Shown: positions 9,026-19,715, counted from the first letter of the stretch. The stretch is DNA of 64,000 bases from Reinekea marina (GCF_030409715.1 NZ_JAUFQI010000001.1:248001-312000), one strand, 5' to 3'. The notes: a model not told the origin generated them from the sequence alone. Translations and numbers: made by a program.

Positions 9026-10810
9026 TTATAAAGACCAAACAGAGGCTGCATACTTTTCAGCCATATATTGCTGCCTTAAATTTATTGCATCAAAATTCCA
9101 TTGAGACTTAACCGCCCATGCATCAAAATTACTAACTAACTCTTTAGCCAATAAATGCTTACTGTTTGAGTAGTCTAAACTGAAACTATTCTTAATTTTA
9201 TATTCTATGTTTCTATTCTTAATATGTTGATTAACATGTCCTTCCAATACCAATAGGTTACCTACTCTATTCAGGTATTTAGGATATCCTTCTAACTCCG
9301 CTACACCTTCCCAATCTGGATCTGGTTTCTTCGGCATTATATGTTCTACATGCTGAGCAGAACTTTGCCAATTCGGTTTAATCAAACTATGACCATCAGT
9401 CATCGCCTCTATTTTCCAAAGCACATAATATGCCTGTTTCATATTAGTAACTGAGAATTTCTTAAAGTGATCAATAAACTCCTCATCGGGGCTATGTCGT
9501 TTAAAGAACTTTGTTAATTCATAAATGGTCGCTCTTCCATTTACTAGAATTGCAGCATCAGTGAATACTTTCTGAAGGACTCCTACTGAATCTCTAGAAA
9601 CCATTCCCTGTCTGAACAAATAGTGCTCGCAAAGCGACAACGCTTTTTCTAAGTAGCTTAAATCACTCTGGTAGCTATTCATTAAACTCAAAATAAATGG
9701 CGCACAATGCTTCTTCCAAAGTGGATCCACAATGGAAAATTGAGCCCTTTCCAATTTATCCGACCAGTTAACTAGATCACCCTGTAGAAATGCTGTCCAG
9801 TTTCGAGAGTCAACTTCTAGTTCGTCTAAAAATGAAAATACGTTAAGCTCCCCGGCTCTTAGTTCTCTAGAAACAGTATCAAATATGTCACCTTTTTTAA
9901 CAAAAGAATGCCTGAAACTATATGAAAACTGTATTAGATGCGGCATATCCAACTTAGTAACTGGTTGAGATTCATAATTATCTACGAATTTTTTCCAAAT
10001 TCTGTCTGCTAAATCAATATCCGCCTTTCCTGTCTCACTTGCGTGTTCAATTAAAACATTCTTTATAAGCTCGGCCTGTGTTAAATCCAAGCCCCTTTCA
10101 TTCAATGTTTCGAAAACACGGTAGGCCATCCATAAATTGCTTACTCTGACTAACAGTAAATAGAAACTACTATTAAGTGTTTGTACTAACTCAGTAAGCT
10201 CCTCTTGCCAACCTTCACCGGCTGAATTACAGTAATTTTTTATTTCTAAATCAAAAAATTCAAATGCCGTTTTAATATTATTTTGTACCTCGTTTGAAGC
10301 GTTAAAATTACTATTAAAGAAAAATTCTCTTTCAGCCACATCTTCACAATCAGCAATCAGCCCTTCATAAAACTTACTTTCACTGTTTAACCTAATCCTC
10401 GGTGCCTCATTTGCTTCAGGTGATAACACTGCACTATAAATTGTATTACTAAGCAGCCTTTTTGTTTTTCCTGCATCCAAATTTTGTACATAGGATTTCA
10501 GACAAGTTAGCAAGATTGTTAGAGTTGTTATTCTTTGTTGGCCATCTACAACTAACCAACGATTAGAGTCTAAAGATTGCTTCTTTCCAATCACTACTAT
10601 TGAGCCAAGAAAATGGCCTGACGAATCACCCCCAACACTCCCTTTTTCTTCTTCAACGGTTAGCATAAGGTCATTCCAAAGCTTTTCTAATTGCTCCTTA
10701 CCCCACCTGTAATCCCTTTGGTTCTTGGGGATTTCGAAATAGTTGTTACATAGTAACTCACTAACACTTAGTGAATCTGGATTTAATTGGTCACGAGGTG
10801 AATTGGACAT
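9026..10810 (-). CDS. DUF262/DUF1524 protein, GmrSD/SspE-like putative nuclease
   Basis: The 594-residue protein has an N-terminal DUF262 domain (about residues 15-260) with the ParB/Srx-like motif DGQQR at 89-93, and a C-terminal DUF1524 HNH-type domain (about residues 480-540) with HVEHIMPK, the NRVGNLLVL strand and downstream Asn residues. This is the architecture of GmrSD type IV restriction enzymes and of SspE, the phosphorothioate-sensing nickase of Ssp systems. Its ATG directly abuts the stop of the gene before it and is preceded by a strong TGGAGGA site inside that gene. It is therefore the last gene of the dptFGH operon. A role in sensing phosphorothioated DNA or attacking modified phage DNA is inference. 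Confidence 0.85.
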   Translation of the reverse strand: MSNSPRDQLNPDSLSVSELLCNNYFEIPKNQRDYRWGKEQLEKLWNDLMLTVEEEKGSVGGDSSGHFLGSIVVIGKKQSLDSNRWLVVDGQQRITTLTILLTCLKSYVQNLDAGKTKRLLSNTIYSAVLSPEANEAPRIRLNSESKFYEGLIADCEDVAEREFFFNSNFNASNEVQNNIKTAFEFFDLEIKNYCNSAGEGWQEELTELVQTLNSSFYLLLVRVSNLWMAYRVFETLNERGLDLTQAELIKNVLIEHASETGKADIDLADRIWKKFVDNYESQPVTKLDMPHLIQFSYSFRHSFVKKGDIFDTVSRELRAGELNVFSFLDELEVDSRNWTAFLQGDLVNWSDKLERAQFSIVDPLWKKHCAPFILSLMNSYQSDLSYLEKALSLCEHYLFRQGMVSRDSVGVLQKVFTDAAILVNGRATIYELTKFFKRHSPDEEFIDHFKKFSVTNMKQAYYVLWKIEAMTDGHSLIKPNWQSSAQHVEHIMPKKPDPDWEGVAELEGYPKYLNRVGNLLVLEGHVNQHIKNRNIEYKIKNSFSLDYSNSKHLLAKELVSNFDAWAVKSQWNFDAINLRQQYMAEKYAASVWSL

Positions 10811-11614
10811 CTATAGAGTTCCTCCAGTAAGGCGGCTGTTGTGCAAATCAGCATCTAAAAGTTTATTCTTATTCAGGTAGTCAAAAAATCCCTTCTCTAC
10901 CAAACGGTCTAATTCTATACAATCAACAGTGACCCAATGATGGTAAAATATGAGTATAAGTAGATCTGGCTTAAGTTGGTCCCTTAACATAGCCCAGTAC
11001 TTTTCTTTATTAGTTAAACTACATTCATTTACAAAGGTCATGACTTGATTTAAAAACCTAAATAACAATGAAATACTATCATCATGGTTTCTGTAGAAGC
11101 GTTTATAAGCGGCTACCAAAGTTAACTCGGCGTCAGAATTGTCACCTTGCATAATCTTTTCTGCTTTGTATGCATTCTTCAAGTTCTCTAACAGTTGTTT
11201 AATCGCAAAGTCACCAGTCATCGATTTTTCGTTTTTAATGTCACTAACGCTAACAGCATTAATCTTCTCCATTAACATGCTTAAATATGATATATAAGAG
11301 TTCTCGAATGTTTGGATTGACAGTTGACGTTCCTGTGCCTTGAGAACTTCTCGAGACTCTTTTAGCTCTATTCTTTGAATATGAATTGTGTAAAGAAGCG
11401 CAAGGAATGAGCCAAATGCAAAAATTGGATTGAGTGTACCACCTACAAAATCACCAAAAGTACCCCACCTCTGGTGATCACTAGTGACTTCTGAACCCAC
11501 ATTATTAACGTAGAAAGCAATAACTATTATCCAGGAAATCGCAGCAAAAACGGAAGCTACGATGATTGATAATAAATAACCAGTTATCTTGGTTTTTACT
11601 AAGCTACTTTTCAC
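10811..11614 (-). CDS. putative phage abortive infection protein (AbiC-like membrane protein)
   Basis: The 267-residue product has two membrane segments (about residues 12-34 and 62-82). Between and after them are the motifs WGTFGDFVGGTLNPIFAFGSF and TIHIQRIELKESREVLKAQ, typical of the putative phage abortive infection family (PF16872). The rest is a cytoplasmic helical domain starting with QTFENSYISYLSML. The GTG start overlaps the end of dptH by 11 bp and the stop abuts the next gene, so it is co-translated with the restriction module. A membrane-acting last-resort role is plausible; the family mechanism is not established. Confidence 0.78.
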   Translation of the reverse strand: MKSSLVKTKITGYLLSIIVASVFAAISWIIVIAFYVNNVGSEVTSDHQRWGTFGDFVGGTLNPIFAFGSFLALLYTIHIQRIELKESREVLKAQERQLSIQTFENSYISYLSMLMEKINAVSVSDIKNEKSMTGDFAIKQLLENLKNAYKAEKIMQGDNSDAELTLVAAYKRFYRNHDDSISLLFRFLNQVMTFVNECSLTNKEKYWAMLRDQLKPDLLILIFYHHWVTVDCIELDRLVEKGFFDYLNKNKLLDADLHNSRLTGGTL

Positions 11615-14600
11615 TTACCAGCTCCCAAAAAGCCTTGTCCTTAATTTTAATTAGCTTTTTTTCACCATTAACATACAAGCTATAGTGTTTTTTTAACCCA
11701 CGAATCTCATTCATCAATCGCTCTTGCTCAATTTTATCATCTATATTAAAAAGCGATTTAATATCCTGATTCTTAATTTGAGAAACCCGGTGAACAACCC
11801 AACTCAAAATATAAGCTGAATAGTCATTTTCTTTTGTTTTAAAGTGGGTAATGTCTTGCGTGGATAGTATCACCCCTACACCATATTCCCGGCCTTCTTT
11901 TAACACTTTTCGCAAACTAGGAAAGTCTTGTGACATAAAGTTATCGGCTTCATCAACAAGTATTAATTTCGTAACTTGCCTAAAGTCACCTTGAACCTGA
12001 GGTTTACCTTGCTTCTGCATTTGGGAATAGAATAAATCTAAAGTTAATGCTACTACAAGGTTTTGAATTTCTGGGGAATAGCCAGCTAATTCTATAACGG
12101 TAATACCATTAACCAATTCATATAAACTTGTACATTTAGCATTTTGGTCTTCAAAAACCTCTAACTCCGCTAGACTTTCCAATGCAGCGTAAAGGGAATC
12201 TTCCTCAATTTTTTCTTGATCTAAAAATAGTGCCCATAAATCTGCGACAGTGGGCGCAGGCTTACTCCAAGTGGACTTATCAGCCTTACTAATTCCTGCT
12301 CGTGAATAAGCCTCACTGATCAGCTGACGTAACCGTAATTGTTGTTTTTGTCCTAAGCCAAACGCTTTTCCCATGGTTTCCGCGAAGCCTCTTGCGGTAT
12401 GCACTGGCAGCATTGGAGTATCGCCAAACAAACTGAGAGGATTATAGGGCAGCTTGTGCAGCTGATAGTGCTTCCCATTAGTTGCAGACAAGAACTTTTC
12501 ATCTACATAGTCAGATTTGTAATCAAAAATTAGAATCCCTATGGGTTTTCCATCAACGTTCTTGCTTTTATTTTGATAAAGTTGCGTCACGACGGATTTG
12601 GTTGACTGTGTTTTTCCTGTACCCATGGTCCCAATAGTGCCTGAGTTTGTATTCATAAACTTGGCAGTATTGGTAGGTTCCCAATAGACCGGTTCTTTGT
12701 GATTTACATCATGACCAACCAGCACCTTAAGAGGCCCGGCTTCAATACTTGCTGTGTGTTCTATCTCTTTATCAATCCCTACCTGGGCGCCTTCTTCAAT
12801 ATCATCTTTGTTATCCTGCTGAAGGTTTTCTGCATCCTGCTGATCTAGTTTTGGTTTTTTATCTTGAAACTCAGAGCCGTTTTCGAGGAAGTAATTGTCT
12901 GAAATTGCCGCCGCTGGCGTTCCAGAGTAATCCTGCCAAAGCACTTTTAACGGCCGGGATATTGTCGTTTCAATAAAGCTTGAAGGAACTTCGAGTTTTA
13001 GAATCTTATCTTCGACAGTAACGCTCGTTGAAAAGCATTTCTCCGGCTCAAGATTAGCAACCACAAAGCCATCAGCATATTCGCTTAACTCTGCGATTTC
13101 ATAGTTTCCTTGAAGCCACCATTCTTTAGTGGTTGAGAGACTATTAAAGTAATCATCGTCAAACACATTATAGAGCTCATATTTATCTACCTGTAAAAGT
13201 GCTTGGCGAACAAATAAACTGCGGTATAGGTTACCTGCTAAAGTCTCAGCACCTAAGACCTCACTTAAATACCGTTTTAGTTCTTTGGCTTGCGTAATTG
13301 CTTTCTTAGAGTCGTAGCTTTTGCCTGTTTTCACTTCAAGGGGTAGGAGATACAGTTTTTGATCTTTGAAACCAATGAACAAGACATCATCGGAAATAGC
13401 GCCACTCCTATACCCGTGAATATGGCGCGCAAATTCAGACTCTGTCATTTTCAAGCCGATGTTCCCAGAAACACGAACCATCTCTGCGATGGAAATGGGT
13501 ACCCAAGTAATATCGGACTTTGACAGAAGGATGCTGACCAGCTTATAGGCACTTAAGATACCTTTGTGCTCTTTCTTAAGTTTGTCGTTATCCGTTAAAA
13601 GCTTAAGTAACCATTCACCATTAAAAGCGTTAAATTCCGACACTAACCCACCACCATCGCGCTCAATCACTTTAGTAAACATCTTAGTTTGGCGAGTTAC
13701 CGTAATGGCATCGTAACCGGATGAGCTAGTATATTGGTCAGAATAATGGATTAACAACGTATCACTGTCGCTATCGAAGAAGTCCAAGGTGACTTTAGGG
13801 TCAATTATGGTTGTCCAAATCGAGCTGTCGTAACATCGCTCAAGCTTTGCTTTAAAACCTGAATTTACCGCTAATGCAATGGCACTGCTGTTACGGTGTT
13901 GAATAGTCTCCTTTTTAGCTGGTTTCACTAGTCGTGAGTACTTAAGCGCTAATGCAAGTGCAGGTGACTGTTCGACCTCAACATTACGGGTACCAAAGCC
14001 TGTAATGTAATTCATCTGTTCTACTGCGGAAGCTTCACCATTAATAAGGCCCCCGGCGCTGATGCCGCTTAACTCCTCTTCAGGATCAACATCAACAACT
14101 TCAACCTTTTCATTATTCCTATAAAAGCAAAGGTGTGAATACGCCTGCGAATCTACGTCTGCGTTTCTAAATTTACTGTAGGTTAGACGAGTCCTAAGGA
14201 TATCCACAATCACATCAGAATGGTCTTTTACCTCAGCTTTGTTAAGTCCATATCTAGCTTTAATTTTTTCATAATTGCCCATATTGGAAAATAGATCAAA
14301 CTCAGTCTGCTCAAACTCGTCGTCATAAAGATTGACGTGTACATTAAATGATTTGTCTCTAGATTTGCTGAAGTGATCTACAAGACCTAAAAACACGCCA
14401 TGATTATCATGGTTGTTGACTGAATTGATAATCAATGTTGGGCGAGTATTGGGGTTTGATTCCTCAAATAAGGGATTGAACGCTTCAGAGAACTCTCGTA
14501 CTTTCTCACGAACTAACTTCGGAATATAACTATACTCACTGGCTTCATTAGGAACGCATCTAAGCCAACCACTATTCTCCTGCTCAGCCTGCACATAGGC

Positions 14601-16694
14601 AAACTCATGCTGTTCATCATACAGGTATGGGAGCAGTCCTTGAGCATTTAGCCGATTTAGCGTGACTTTAGGTAGGTCGAAGAAACTTAATGAACTATCC
14701 TGCTTGGCTCTCTCGACCAATTGGAGCGTATAAGCAAGCACTATTGGGTGGAATGGGGTTAGCCAAATGGTCTCATCTTCATAAAACCCAATTTTCATTA
14801 GGTTAATGCTGGCCGCATCCAGATACTGGTTGATTGGGGATTCAGCGAGTGCTTGGTCGAATGCTGAAACAACATCAGAGACAATATCGATATAGTCCTG
14901 CCCCCAGCCACAAAGCGACGGCAAGGTATTATTTACAGCTAAATATGCAAATAGAGCTCGGTATGCAGAGCCGACCTCGGGGTTGTCTGCCAGAATATCA
15001 TCTACAGAGAACGTCTCAATAGGGTTGCGATATAGAACTTCGCCTTCAATTAACTCCGCCTCGATGACCAGCTTATCTATCTGACTCTTTTCTGCTTTTA
15101 GCTCGGAGTTTTCAACATAGACCCGTCGCTTAAGCTCATTAAGGGTGCCATTAAAGCCCTCGTTAAGGAGTTTTTCCTTTCGTGACTGGTCAAACAATAA
15201 GGGTAAAACCAGATTATCTGAAGCTGACGCCCCTTCAACTTCCAACTTCAGTTTTGCATTACCATTCTGTATAGAAAAAGTGATCTGTTCTACATCATTA
15301 GCGATGGATTCAAAATCGAGCCAACCTTCAGTATTCACATCATAGACTTGGTTAACTTTGTCTATTTCCCTACGGTTTTTGGTATTGACATCGTGCGATA
15401 TACACAACTCCGCTTCTTGTGTCTGGAGAGTCACGTTTTGCTTTGAGTCATTTACGACAAAATGATTTTGAATCTGGCTAATGTTGAACCAACCTGCTTT
15501 CACAACCAGACACCGAAATTTAAATTTTTCACTGGACTTTTGGCGCTTCAACTCTATTCGAAAAAAAAGTGGCTCATCAGAAATGGAGCCGACAAGTACT
15601 ATTTCGGTATTCTGACTTCCGCCGCTGACATTAGGTATTAACTTTTTAATACGATCGCTTTTCGATGAATAATAGACTTCTTTCCTTTCGACCTTGGCAC
15701 CTTTCAAGCCAATACTTATGTCAAAATCTGAACGTTCAGGTTCAACTTCGATGATGATGAATCGTTCTTTTTTACCTGCAGAAGTACTTCCTTTAAACCT
15801 CTCGTAGAAATTGCCACTAGCAGAACCGACATTTGTAACTTCAAGAAGTTGCTCTCGATTACTTTTTATTTCATTGTCTATCGCATCAAAGGTACATTGC
15901 TGCTTCCACTTGCCACGGTCTTCACTTGGCATGTGCTTCTCTATAAACGAATCACTGAATTCAGTTAGATTCTCCTTTAGTTGATCAGGGTAGTACTCAA
16001 TAGTCTTCTCGATCTTGTCGTATAGCTGCTTATTCCGTTCAAGTCGCTTGCGTATCTGGTCATCATTGGACATGTGTATAATGGCAGGGTCATTCAGCAT
16101 CCCAAGTTCTGAAAACCTTAAGTTACCATCCGATATAGCGCGGTGCAGTGAGTCGAAACCAAACATGCTGCCGCCGTCTTCTGTAATGAGATCAAACTGG
16201 TGCTCCAAAAGTAACTTTGAAACTCTCTGTCCATCCTGTGAATCATTTTCACTGATAAACGTTTCGAGAGACTCCTTTACTTTTAAAGGATGAAAGGGGC
16301 CACCTTCGGCAGAAAGATCCTTTGAGCTGTTTATAAGTGTATCTAGTAAGCTATTGTGAATAATGATTAGTGCAGTATTTGCCCACTCACCCTTTTGAGA
16401 TGAGATCTCATCCCGGAGGAAGGAAATATAATTCTCAGTAAAACCTATTTCTTCACCATTCTTATGCAAAACGACTACGAGTTTAATGCCAGACACCACA
16501 ATATAATGAATGTCCTCTACCTTACCTAGCGTCAACTTCGACGCTGACGAGTGGTTCAAAAAAGCTTTATATAACTTCACGCTATTTTGGTGATTTGGGG
16601 ATTTAAACTGGTATTTATAGCCTGGAACAATCTCACCTTGCATACGGTCCACAAAGTGGTCAACAATAAACTTTTCAAATTGTTTTGCGGACAT
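11604..16694 (-). CDS. dptH: phosphorothioation-dependent restriction protein DptH (HerA/FtsK-like ATPase)
   Basis: At about 1,696 residues this is the giant subunit of the DptFGH (DndFGH) restriction complex, which attacks DNA lacking phosphorothioate marks. The N-terminal two thirds have no familiar motif. The C-terminal third is a HerA/FtsK-like motor with Walker A GTMGTGKT near residue 1350 and Walker B LILVDEADNF near residue 1575, followed by SLRKVLKEGREYGVGVILSTQD, typical of VirD4/HerA ATPases. I chose the ATG at 16694 because GGAGA lies nine bases upstream; the frame also allows a GTG at 16715. It overlaps the dptG end. Confidence 0.92.
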   Translation of the reverse strand: MSAKQFEKFIVDHFVDRMQGEIVPGYKYQFKSPNHQNSVKLYKAFLNHSSASKLTLGKVEDIHYIVVSGIKLVVVLHKNGEEIGFTENYISFLRDEISSQKGEWANTALIIIHNSLLDTLINSSKDLSAEGGPFHPLKVKESLETFISENDSQDGQRVSKLLLEHQFDLITEDGGSMFGFDSLHRAISDGNLRFSELGMLNDPAIIHMSNDDQIRKRLERNKQLYDKIEKTIEYYPDQLKENLTEFSDSFIEKHMPSEDRGKWKQQCTFDAIDNEIKSNREQLLEVTNVGSASGNFYERFKGSTSAGKKERFIIIEVEPERSDFDISIGLKGAKVERKEVYYSSKSDRIKKLIPNVSGGSQNTEIVLVGSISDEPLFFRIELKRQKSSEKFKFRCLVVKAGWFNISQIQNHFVVNDSKQNVTLQTQEAELCISHDVNTKNRREIDKVNQVYDVNTEGWLDFESIANDVEQITFSIQNGNAKLKLEVEGASASDNLVLPLLFDQSRKEKLLNEGFNGTLNELKRRVYVENSELKAEKSQIDKLVIEAELIEGEVLYRNPIETFSVDDILADNPEVGSAYRALFAYLAVNNTLPSLCGWGQDYIDIVSDVVSAFDQALAESPINQYLDAASINLMKIGFYEDETIWLTPFHPIVLAYTLQLVERAKQDSSLSFFDLPKVTLNRLNAQGLLPYLYDEQHEFAYVQAEQENSGWLRCVPNEASEYSYIPKLVREKVREFSEAFNPLFEESNPNTRPTLIINSVNNHDNHGVFLGLVDHFSKSRDKSFNVHVNLYDDEFEQTEFDLFSNMGNYEKIKARYGLNKAEVKDHSDVIVDILRTRLTYSKFRNADVDSQAYSHLCFYRNNEKVEVVDVDPEEELSGISAGGLINGEASAVEQMNYITGFGTRNVEVEQSPALALALKYSRLVKPAKKETIQHRNSSAIALAVNSGFKAKLERCYDSSIWTTIIDPKVTLDFFDSDSDTLLIHYSDQYTSSSGYDAITVTRQTKMFTKVIERDGGGLVSEFNAFNGEWLLKLLTDNDKLKKEHKGILSAYKLVSILLSKSDITWVPISIAEMVRVSGNIGLKMTESEFARHIHGYRSGAISDDVLFIGFKDQKLYLLPLEVKTGKSYDSKKAITQAKELKRYLSEVLGAETLAGNLYRSLFVRQALLQVDKYELYNVFDDDYFNSLSTTKEWWLQGNYEIAELSEYADGFVVANLEPEKCFSTSVTVEDKILKLEVPSSFIETTISRPLKVLWQDYSGTPAAAISDNYFLENGSEFQDKKPKLDQQDAENLQQDNKDDIEEGAQVGIDKEIEHTASIEAGPLKVLVGHDVNHKEPVYWEPTNTAKFMNTNSGTIGTMGTGKTQSTKSVVTQLYQNKSKNVDGKPIGILIFDYKSDYVDEKFLSATNGKHYQLHKLPYNPLSLFGDTPMLPVHTARGFAETMGKAFGLGQKQQLRLRQLISEAYSRAGISKADKSTWSKPAPTVADLWALFLDQEKIEEDSLYAALESLAELEVFEDQNAKCTSLYELVNGITVIELAGYSPEIQNLVVALTLDLFYSQMQKQGKPQVQGDFRQVTKLILVDEADNFMSQDFPSLRKVLKEGREYGVGVILSTQDITHFKTKENDYSAYILSWVVHRVSQIKNQDIKSLFNIDDKIEQERLMNEIRGLKKHYSLYVNGEKKLIKIKDKAFWELVSEK

Positions 16695-18066
16695 AAACGG
16701 CGTCTCCACTATCACTCATACGTTCAACATTTCCCATGCGCTCATAGAATTCAACTAACGCTTTCTGGCTTTGCTTATCAAAGAAAATCCCTCGTTCTTT
16801 AAAGCCTGCGATTAACTCACTAAACCTCAATGTATCTTCTTCACCGATGACCATATTGGTAATAAGAGTAACGTAGTCCTGGTTCATTACGAGAACATTA
16901 CCTCTGTCTCCTCGCTGACGGACAAAATGTGAACACAACTCTGACCTTACCGTACGAATGAATTTTTCTTGCGCAGCAGCTCGCGTCTTGCCCTTTGAAA
17001 ACTGAGACACAGATGCTTTCAGTAACTCCTTCAGCCAGTAGTTCGGCGAAAGCTCACTGTCATCTAAAACTGGTACTTCCCCCTCAGAACGATCGTTAAT
17101 GAAGTCGATTGCATAGGTTTTGAGTGCGGGTGTATCACTTTCAACCAATCTTTGAGCCAACCACCAAAGGGGACGCAGGCGGCCATCGTTAGTGCTCTTT
17201 GGATCTTGTAAACTCTCAGAAATTGAAAGATAGGGAAACAGTAAATGCATGTTCTCTACGATCCGCTTATAGCCATGCTCTACTATTTCGACTCGCTCCT
17301 TACTAGCCTTCTCATTTTCCATTATGAAGTACTGGGGTTTTGCGCTTGGTTCCGATTCAATATTGGATATGTTAAGCGTTAATTGCGCGGTGTATATGTA
17401 GCCATATAAGCGCAGAAAGTCCTCTAAAAATGCATTAAAGTAAACTTGATAACGCGATAGAAACTCAAGGTCTTTCACAAACAGCTTGGACAACCAAGGT
17501 AAATAGGGGTACTCACTGATGCCTGTTGACATTAGAGATTTGGCTTCTTTAACCTCAGTAAAGATACTCTCCGACTGAGCACTTTCCTGGACTATACGTT
17601 CCAGAAAATTGCCGGGCTGAAAATCTACTTCCTCTGGTCTCAAGTGGTAACCATTCATCATCGAAGTAAACATATCAAGAAGCTTTCTTTTTGGTGAACT
17701 CTTGCTTTCATTTTCTAGCAAGGATACTTTTGTAACAGGAGCAATTTTAAAAATCCTGCCTTCACAAAAATACATATTGTTGATGACATGCCAAAGCCCG
17801 GGGTCATCAGCCCTTTCCTCGAACAAAGTTTTACATTCATCCTTTACAAGGCCAGTAACAAACTCGCTCTTAGCTCCATTCTCACTTGAAAAGGTTTTGT
17901 AGACCTGCGGCTTTACTTCCTTTCTATATAAGTTTCTAATTATACCGGCGGCAGAAAATGTCCAGTCGAAATCGCTGTCTTTCGCGACTTTGGTTCTGGC
18001 TGGGAAGTATCCACGTATTGAATTATCTCTTACTGCCAAATCTTTCTTAAGCACACTCATACTCAC
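16675..18066 (-). CDS. dptG: phosphorothioation-dependent restriction protein DptG
   Basis: The 463-residue protein sits between dptF and dptH and matches DptG in size and position. It has no catalytic motif that I can identify; the sequence is mixed helical, with segments such as LPWLSKLFVKDLEFLSRYQ. In known systems DptG is an essential partner of DptF and DptH in restriction. Its start overlaps the dptF stop by four bases (ATGA) and its end overlaps dptH, indicating a coupled operon. The assignment rests mainly on gene order and length. Confidence 0.85.
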   Translation of the reverse strand: MSMSVLKKDLAVRDNSIRGYFPARTKVAKDSDFDWTFSAAGIIRNLYRKEVKPQVYKTFSSENGAKSEFVTGLVKDECKTLFEERADDPGLWHVINNMYFCEGRIFKIAPVTKVSLLENESKSSPKRKLLDMFTSMMNGYHLRPEEVDFQPGNFLERIVQESAQSESIFTEVKEAKSLMSTGISEYPYLPWLSKLFVKDLEFLSRYQVYFNAFLEDFLRLYGYIYTAQLTLNISNIESEPSAKPQYFIMENEKASKERVEIVEHGYKRIVENMHLLFPYLSISESLQDPKSTNDGRLRPLWWLAQRLVESDTPALKTYAIDFINDRSEGEVPVLDDSELSPNYWLKELLKASVSQFSKGKTRAAAQEKFIRTVRSELCSHFVRQRGDRGNVLVMNQDYVTLITNMVIGEEDTLRFSELIAGFKERGIFFDKQSQKALVEFYERMGNVERMSDSGDAVYVRKTI

Positions 18067-19715
18067 AGCCCGCCTACTTCTATTTCTTGGTCTTCTTCAC
18101 TGTAACTGACTTTAATGCGCTGATTATCCGTGCCGTAAATGTGAAGTTCATCTGCACTACTCAACTGTGTAGAAATCTTTGAAACTAATTCATCAATAAC
18201 CACCACGCTGTTTTTGTCAAACTTGTTAGGTTTAAGTCCATTATTGATCTGCATCATCACGCTCAAAAGATTGACATTCATTGGAATTTCTTCAACTGGT
18301 TTCTTGTTTACCGTAAATAAGAGATTAAACGAATGGATGTCGGAAGGCTGATATTCTGTAATTTCATTGAAGTTAGGTTTAAACTTTGTCTCTGCAGCGA
18401 TCTTGTATGAACCATTAGTTGATAAGTACACTTCACCACTCGGTAAATCAGGGGCATTTCGATTCGCATATAAGTTAATCGAACGGAAAATAACGTTCTC
18501 GTAAAAAATCTTTAGTTTCTTTCTTTCTTCAGGCTCTAGCGCATCGGAGTTATGAAGGTTCCATGCCTGCCTATATACAAACTCAGACTCATCTTGGAAG
18601 TCTACGCAGAGATTCTTGGTAAATGTGCTCGATATATTGGCGTTCTTAAAAAGAAAAACCTGGCGAATGATGGAACTTGGGTTTACCTTCCCTCGATTAT
18701 CTATTTGGTATTTTTTGTGTACTTCATCTCTAAACTCTTCATATTCTGGATTAGGCAGCTTCAGTGATAGATTTAGGATGAAGGTATCGACTTTCTTAGT
18801 TCGCTTTACTGAGGGGTCAAACGTTGAGATTGCGCAAGTCAATTCATTTTCCGACTCAGAAAAGAGGTTATTCCATATATGACCACCACCAGCAATTAAT
18901 TGGTGGATGAAATCCAGCAACATTCGAGTCGTAATAAATTGATCTTCTCTAATTCTTGCGTTAAGCAGAAGTTCAATTATTGTTTTCTGAACACCTTTCT
19001 CCCTAAGAATTAGATAATTCGAAACAAGTTTTTTTGTTACATTGTCCGCATTTTTTTTATCTACTTCACCAAGCGCTTTATTGAAAAAACTTCGGAATGC
19101 ATTGTTTTGGTCATCGGCAACCACTCGGCCAATCAACGCCTGCATATGTGGCGCTGAAACTCTTGCCTCTTCAAACTCAAATTTCGAATAAGCCTCAAAA
19201 TTTAAAAAGTAGAATCTTCCATTTCCGAATGGAGGGTTATTTTTGTTAGGGCTTTTAAGAAATTTTCGAATTGCTGATTTTATTTCATGAAACTCATCAT
19301 CGCCTTCACGCTCATAGTTGGCCATCATTCCGATATTAATACCGACGACCAAAGGTCTTCTCGTTGTAACCTGCTGTCTAAATCGATCGTTTAAAGCTTC
19401 AATGGCTGTTTGATTAGGCTCAAAGCTATGTGTGGCATCTAAATGGAAATCGACTCTATTTTTGTAATTGCCCTCATAACGGGTCAAAATTTCAGACTTA
19501 CCATCACCGCTGCTTCCGCATAAGAAAACAATTTGTCCTGAGTCTAATTCGTCTAAGGTTGCTTTAAAATCAGCTTCAATGTCTGTCTTAACGTATAAGT
19601 AGTCTTTCAGCTTTTTTAACTCAGGGTTTTCAATTTCACCTGATGTCGTAACTGCCAATGGTGATGCTTTCGATAAGATGCTTAAAGCTTGTTCAAGATT
19701 CACGGGTGGACGCAT
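18063..19715 (-). CDS. dptF: phosphorothioation-dependent restriction protein DptF
   Basis: This 550-residue protein opens the restriction operon. A clear Walker A (GSSGDGKS, residues 67-74) identifies a P-loop NTPase, and the following HLDATHSFEPNQTAIEALN segment is typical of DptF. With DptG and DptH it forms the nuclease-associated complex that damages unmodified DNA. AAAGG lies immediately before the ATG, an unusually tight spacing that could lower expression. The 150 bp upstream hold several short palindromes that may be operator sites. Confidence 0.9.
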   Translation of the reverse strand: MRPPVNLEQALSILSKASPLAVTTSGEIENPELKKLKDYLYVKTDIEADFKATLDELDSGQIVFLCGSSGDGKSEILTRYEGNYKNRVDFHLDATHSFEPNQTAIEALNDRFRQQVTTRRPLVVGINIGMMANYEREGDDEFHEIKSAIRKFLKSPNKNNPPFGNGRFYFLNFEAYSKFEFEEARVSAPHMQALIGRVVADDQNNAFRSFFNKALGEVDKKNADNVTKKLVSNYLILREKGVQKTIIELLLNARIREDQFITTRMLLDFIHQLIAGGGHIWNNLFSESENELTCAISTFDPSVKRTKKVDTFILNLSLKLPNPEYEEFRDEVHKKYQIDNRGKVNPSSIIRQVFLFKNANISSTFTKNLCVDFQDESEFVYRQAWNLHNSDALEPEERKKLKIFYENVIFRSINLYANRNAPDLPSGEVYLSTNGSYKIAAETKFKPNFNEITEYQPSDIHSFNLLFTVNKKPVEEIPMNVNLLSVMMQINNGLKPNKFDKNSVVVIDELVSKISTQLSSADELHIYGTDNQRIKVSYSEEDQEIEVGGL

